NCBI GenBank assembly: GCA_900074885.1
Contig: FJUW01000029.1
Span: 186,001-250,000 of the forward strand
Source: Rhynchosporium graminicola
Taxonomy: Eukaryota; Ascomycota; Leotiomycetes; Helotiales; Ploettnerulaceae
Direction: 5' to 3'
Length of the DNA stretch: 64,000 nucleotides
Position numbers and translations under genes: made by a program. A model generated the notes under the pieces. It was not told the DNA's origin and ran no database searches. It worked only from the letters and a program-made list of their open reading frames with translations. Positions 59,290-64,000 of this stretch are shown here, piece by piece; position 1 is the first letter of the stretch, and every line of letters starts with the position of its first letter.

Positions 59290-60673
59290 ATGGAGAGCAT
59301 CAAAAATCAAATCACCGATCTTGCGAGCAAGTCGGACAATGCTGGCCGGATGGAAATCCTCAGTGCTCTGCGAGGTCTTCAGTGCTCACTGGAGACACCT
59401 TATCAGACGCAGATGAGACTCTATGATTTGGTCAGTAACATGAAAATCGCATTCTCAATTTAATCGCGCCTAATTCTGATAGCATTTCCAAATTGCAATG
59501 ACGAGGGTTGGCTGTGATCTGGGTCTATTCAAGACTTTATCGGAGAGTGAAACACCAGTCACGGTACAGGATCTTGCCAACAAGACCGGTGCTGCGCCTC
59601 AACTCCTCGGTACTGTGTCCAGTTCTAACATCATTACAAACACTACTTATCAAACATAGGTCGAATCTTGAGATACCTTGCTTCTTGCCACCACATTGCA
59701 GAGACCGGCACGGATGAATTTACAGCAAACAACATCACGAGAGCCCTAGCAGAGCCTGATCGTGAAGGAGGGGTCCATCTCTCGTAAGTTGGTGTATCTA
59801 TCATCTCCAGAGATCCAAGAGCTAATATACATCAGGTTTGACGTCTGTGGTCCGGTAACTCAAGCTTTGCCAGATTTCCTCCTGGAAACCAAGTGGCAAA
59901 ATATTGTTTCGAATACCAAGACCGCGTTCAACTTGGCCTGGAAGACTACGCTTCCAAATTTCGTCTGGCTGCGACAGCAACCCCAGTTTTGGGACTATCT
60001 CCATAAGGCATTGCAAGTCCAACACAGTAGTGACTGGCTTTCGGGCTTCGATGTTGAGAAATATCTCGGTAACTGGTCTGCACAGCCTGGTGATGATAAA
60101 GTATTGTTTGTGGACGTCGGTGGAAGCATGGGTATTCAGGCCGCAGGATTCAAACGCAAGTATCCTCACTTGGCAGGCACCGTTATTCTTCAGGATATGA
60201 AGGAGACGGTGGAGAACCCTGAAATTGTCAAGCCTATCGAGGGAGTCGAGATTATGGCGCAGGACTTCTTCAAGCCACAGGTGGTAAAAGGTATCTACCA
60301 AAACAATTTTTTTTATCTTGAGATCTTCACTTGTTAACGATGCTAATAACTCTTTCAAGGGGCCAAGTTCTACTACCACCGTAACATTTTCCACGATTAC
60401 CCTGATGAGAGAGTCCTTATTCTGCTGAAGAACCTTCTCCCTGCACTTGGAAAGGAATCTTTGATTCTTATCGACGAAAAGGTTCTCCCTGGACGTGGTG
60501 TGCACAAGCATGCTACGACCTTGGACATTGCAATGATGGCTCAGGTCGGCTCTCTAGAGCGAACCAAGGGGCAATGGTACCAGCTTTTGGAGAATGAGGG
60601 GGGCTGCAAGATCCTGGACATTGTCACATATACGGACGAGTATGATTCTATTTTGGTTGTGGCACCAAAGTAG
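59290..60673 (+). CDS. COMT-type SAM-dependent O-methyltransferase
   Basis: Five exons (59290-59430, 59483-59609, 59660-59783, 59836-60290, 60360-60673) join in phase into 386 residues. The N-terminal winged-helix dimerisation domain has IAMTRVGCDLGLFKTLSE and LANKTGAAPQLLGRILRYLA. The Rossmann domain has SAM motif I LFVDVGGSMGI (residues 221-231), where the usual DVGGGxG has serine at the third glycine, then TVILQDM with the ribose-binding acidic residue. The catalytic base region is HRNIFHDYPDERV, with His294 the likely base. The C-terminus is DSILVVAPK, typical of the family. It should transfer a methyl group from SAM to a phenolic or N-hydroxyl oxygen in the cytosol. It is divergent from P450 A and convergent with P450 B, so it probably acts on the product of the locus. 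Confidence 0.92.
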
Positions 60674-61359
60674 AGAATCTCTAACTTCTTTGGTGAGAGA
60701 TTCTTATCGAATACATTATTGTAGTTGAATTCAAGTCATTCTCACTTAGCTTAAAAATTCTTTTGTAAATCTGCTGCGTATTTCGATATCTGTAATGTAA
60801 CCATCTCCCGAGGATAATGTGATCGTCGGATCCGCCATCCCCAGCGGCCACACCATCGTCCTACCCCCACTGGTGATCGATAGAAATAGATAGTCAATTT
60901 TCAATGATTGGTCAATCATACCAAACTTACCTTTACACATTTACCTGTCAGTGCCATAACTCGTTTCCAAATTCATAAAATCATAGGACAATCTCTAGAG
61001 AAGTTTTGGAAAGTCACGTGATTATGTAATGATGTTTCTAAGACAAAGAAGATGAGTCGCTACAGATTGCCCATTTTCCGTGATAAAACAGAAGAGTAGG
61101 GGGCTCTTTTAAAGAGCGGCTGTGACTGGGAATACAGTATACGCCAGTTCGTAGTACTTGTACGCACCCACTCGCCAGGTCCTCTCACCCAGCCATGATT
61201 CTAACAAGGCCGCATGCTCGTTCCATAGACTGAACAGCAGTCATCGTGTAAATTTATGCACGGCTTCAAACGATCAATTCAAGCACTCTCGTTACCTCTT
61301 TAAACCTTTTAAAAGTCTTTATTTCTCAATGAAATTCTATCATCTACATTTAATCTAGT
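60674..61359. other. convergent intergenic region
   Basis: 3' flanks of the methyltransferase (+) and P450 B (-) genes. No coding frame is supported. Confidence 0.5.
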
Positions 61360-63348
61360 CTAGCACTTTGATCCTTTTCTTGGAATGAACGAAATATACA
61401 GGTCAGGCTTTTGCCAAAGAGACCATGTTTTTTGTACAGCATGCCAGTTTTGAGACTCGGGCGAGAGATTCAGATCAAAATTCCATAGTATGTGGGAAAT
61501 GATAAGTCGAAGCTCCGCATATGCCAGACTGCAAGTAAACTTAGCTCAAGCTCATTATGATGTGGCATTGGCTCACCTTTTTCCTAGACAATTCCTTGGA
61601 CCGTTAGAAAATGGCTGAAACGTATTCCTTTTATCGTTGGGAAATGTAGAATCATCTAGCCAGCGTTCTGGCTTAAAAGAGTCAGGATCTTGAAAATTCT
61701 CTTCGGCGCGGCACGCCGAGTATTGATTCACTCCAACAGTCATTGCCGGTGGAACATGACGACCGCAGACTGTAATCTCGTGTCAGTCTCTACTTTAATT
61801 CCATCAGTCGGCAAATCTTACTCCATGCTCCTTCTCTTGTGGTCTTTCGAGGTAGTGTGAATGGCAATGGCATATACATGCGCATGGATTCCTCAAGAAT
61901 TGCTTGAAGGTAAGGCAGCCGTGCAAGGGACTTGGAATCCATGTCGGTATCCTGCTCGTATGTAGTTCGAAGAATTTCTGTCAGATGTGCCATACATTTT
62001 TGATTCTTCAGGAGGTAGAACAAGCAACCTATTCACAAGTGAGTCACTCTCCGCCGGATCTTTTAGCTGAGCGTTACCTGACAACATTGTTGCTGTGGTT
62101 TCTGAGCCTGCGTCCAGGAGTAAAGCACAGTTTGCAGTTATCTCGCTTGTAGTCAACTCCTTTTCCGTCTCATTTGCCCGCAAGATGTATGACACTGTGT
62201 CCTGTCATTACGAAACTGCAAAAGTAGTAGTGGTGAGAGAAGTGGAACTAACTAAAGTCGGGAGTCTCGATATCTTTCTTGCCCATGCGATCCTCCAATC
62301 TTTGTACCGACATGTTGAAATTCTGCATTCTCGCAGCTCCAAAAGCCAACATCAAGATCCGGAGGCAAAAGTGCTTAAATGGAACAAATCTTAATATCTC
62401 GATCAGAGAAACTCCTTCTCGTATGCCTTCGAACACCAATCTTGCCTGAGGATGCCAATCAGGGCAATTGAGAGCGTTTGCAGATTCTCCAAATGTAAGC
62501 GAGGTGATTATGTCCCAAACAATATGATGCATCCACCGTACTGCATTTGTGGGTTTAGCACCTGTCTCTCGGAGTTTCATAATCAACTTGAGGATCTCGT
62601 TCGTTATCATGCCTTCTTGTGCATAGAGCGCCCGCTCTGAGAACGCATTGGACAGCACGCTACGAATTCGAGTATGATCTTGGTCTGCAGAAGCTCCCTA
62701 GATAATGATTAATGTTGGGATTCAGTCACATGGTGAGATTGGGACTCACGAGATTCTTTTCCCCATTGGGAGCTGTTGCACCAATGTAAAAATGCGGATC
62801 CTTTCTACATGACAGATCATCATAATGAGGAAGGTTCAATTTAATTTCGAGATTTAGATTTCAGCTTACGCTAGATTGGCATTTGGACGCTTCTTACTCC
62901 TGTGTCCATATATGTCTTCCCAGGCAGTGCCGCCGTTGTAACTCACTTAATTCATCAGCTACCGCTTTAAAATTTACTAAATTTGGATCTTACACTCGTT
63001 CGGTGCAATTCGAAACACCAGGCCATATCTATCGTGAAGCTCCTTCGTTTTGAATTCCAGTTGACCGGAAATTCGATAGTACGTGAAGTATAGCCGAGTA
63101 GCTCTTCCAAGAAAAGGCCCAGGGTAGGCTCGTGCCGGATGAAGCCACAGATTATAGAAGCACTTGCTTATAAACAAGAGTATGACCTATTTCCATTCGT
63201 CAGCTAGAACTCTCAGAGTGTCATCGATTGTTCATATCAATGCCCTACATACCCCACTGCATAAGATACCAGCCCCATGGAAGATACCCCCGGAGATGTA
63301 TGATCGACCAAGCAGAGAGCCGTACTCAATCAAAGAGTTCAAAGGCAT
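61360..63348 (-). CDS. cytochrome P450 monooxygenase B
   Basis: Nine exons (63348-63253, 63186-62994, 62945-62870, 62804-62750, 62697-62253, 62194-62078, 62028-61822, 61769-61577, 61528-61360) splice in perfect phase to 516 residues, a normal P450 length. The N-terminal anchor spans the first intron (GILCSG joined to VILLFISKCF) and is followed by NLWLHPARAYPGPFLGRATR. Then come HDRYGLVFRIAPNE, AWEDIYGHRS, HTRIRSVLSNAFSERAL, I-helix DAGSETT (about 316-322), LEESMRMY with Glu374/Arg377 as the ExxR pair, FKPERWLDD, and heme loop FSNGPRNCLGKS with Cys457. The pattern is that of the CYP65/isotrichodermin C-15 hydroxylase-like group common in fungal gene clusters. It probably oxidises an intermediate of the neighbouring prenyltransferase and methyltransferase pathway in the ER. 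Confidence 0.92.
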
Positions 63349-64000
63349 CCTTTACTGAGGGACGGTGAGGTTGTCTGTGGTTCGGGAAAAGTACCAATTA
63401 TGATAGAGGATGGTTGAGACTTGAGAGAACCACGAAGGGAAAATGAATGAACTCGAAAGATTTACTGTGAGTCGAACCCTGAGATCACTTTCCGCCTATG
63501 ACTTCTGCCTTGATTGAAAGAAAGCCTATCGAAAGGGTAAGATAAGACTTGTGGGGAGATACTAAAGAGGCTAAAACTAAGGCTTTCAGTGATGAAGATA
63601 GGTCAAGGGTTTCTTTATCCTAACCACGATTGCTCTAGTTGCCTGAGCTAAAAGAACGTTCATCCCAAGCGTGCCATTTCTTAACTTTGAAAGCTTTTGA
63701 CCACTGAGATACTCGGTTTCTGCTGAAGCCTGAACCTATCCACAGTTCATTGCAGGGACAAATGTACCAAAGATCCCCTGCAAACTATCCTTGTCATGTT
63801 CTTCAGACTTCTGGGGAAACCAAATAGGATTTACCTTACAAATCCCCCCCGTTCTCCACCCTTCTGTTCAAACCTTAATTATGAGCGGTGGTAAGGGCGC
63901 CAGACGCAACACTTAGATTGGGGGAGACGGGGGATAGAAGTGTCTAGGCTTTCGAGGCGTGTTAAGTGTCCGTACTTCCGAGCTTGTCCACTTGCTTTCT
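63349..64000. other. upstream flank of P450 B, window edge
   Basis: No gene is supported in the last 650 bases. The first part should carry the promoter of P450 B. Further cluster genes, if any, would lie past the window end. Confidence 0.5.

Noticed and set aside
59822..60511. Long minus-strand open frame of 229 codons
   Set aside because: It is antisense to the spliced O-methyltransferase exons, which have clear family motifs and perfect splice phase.
1..64000. CRISPR arrays, bacterial operons, ribosomal RNA genes
   Set aside because: The window is fungal nuclear DNA by intron structure and gene content, and no repeat-spacer array or rRNA-like stretch was seen.

Overview
The window looks like nuclear DNA of a filamentous ascomycete (Pezizomycotina). 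Genes carry short GT..AG introns of about 46-144 bp, many with CTAAC/CTGAC-like branch sites. Recognisable proteins are fungal types: a GH92 mannosidase, an Aim9-like kinase, Zn2Cys6 factor remains, a DMATS prenyltransferase and P450s. Gene density is low, with long AT-rich gene-less stretches and many decayed genes. A Leotiomycete-like host is only a guess. All gene models were spliced by hand from reading frame and splice-site agreement; no search was run.

Layout. 1-13,090: no gene I can defend, apart from a weak small membrane-protein ORF, traces of decayed coding sequence and a degenerate tandem array with a period near 147 bp at 6.9-7.4 kb. 13.1-14.8 kb (-): conserved fungal protein with leucine-rich character. 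19.8-20.2 kb (-): broken small secreted-protein gene; 20.5-20.95 kb (+): possible small secreted protein. 23.3-24.4 kb (+): CHIP-type TPR/U-box ubiquitin ligase. 24.4-29.4 kb: AT-rich, empty. 29.4-32.3 kb (+): seven-exon secreted S41-type peptidase with an apparent GPI tail. 33.3-35.7 kb (+): Zn2Cys6 transcription-factor pseudogene. 36.0-36.9 kb (+): haloacid-dehalogenase-like hydrolase. 37.2-39.0 kb (+): mitochondrial Aim9-like kinase-fold protein. 39.6-40.4 kb (-): threonine aldolase pseudogene. 40.9-43.5 kb (-): GH92 alpha-mannosidase. 47.6-48.7 kb (+): degenerate CCHC zinc-knuckle gene. 50.2-51.5 kb (-): capsular-polysaccharide-synthesis-type glycosyltransferase.

53.5-63.4 kb holds the most interesting part, a compact specialised-metabolism locus: DMATS aromatic prenyltransferase (+), cytochrome P450 A (-), COMT-type O-methyltransferase (+) and cytochrome P450 B (-). 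All four are intact by my splicing. Together they suit prenylation, oxidation and O-methylation of an aromatic (indole or tyrosine-like) scaffold. No scaffold synthase, transporter or regulator is visible, so either the pathway starts from an amino acid or the cluster continues past 64,000. Old repeats sit in it: a direct repeat pair near 52.0 and 59.0 kb, and a MITE-like inverted-repeat element near 58.1-58.7 kb in the divergent P450 A/methyltransferase promoter region.

The broken genes mixed with intact ones, and the repeat-rich spacers, suggest an evolutionarily plastic accessory region.
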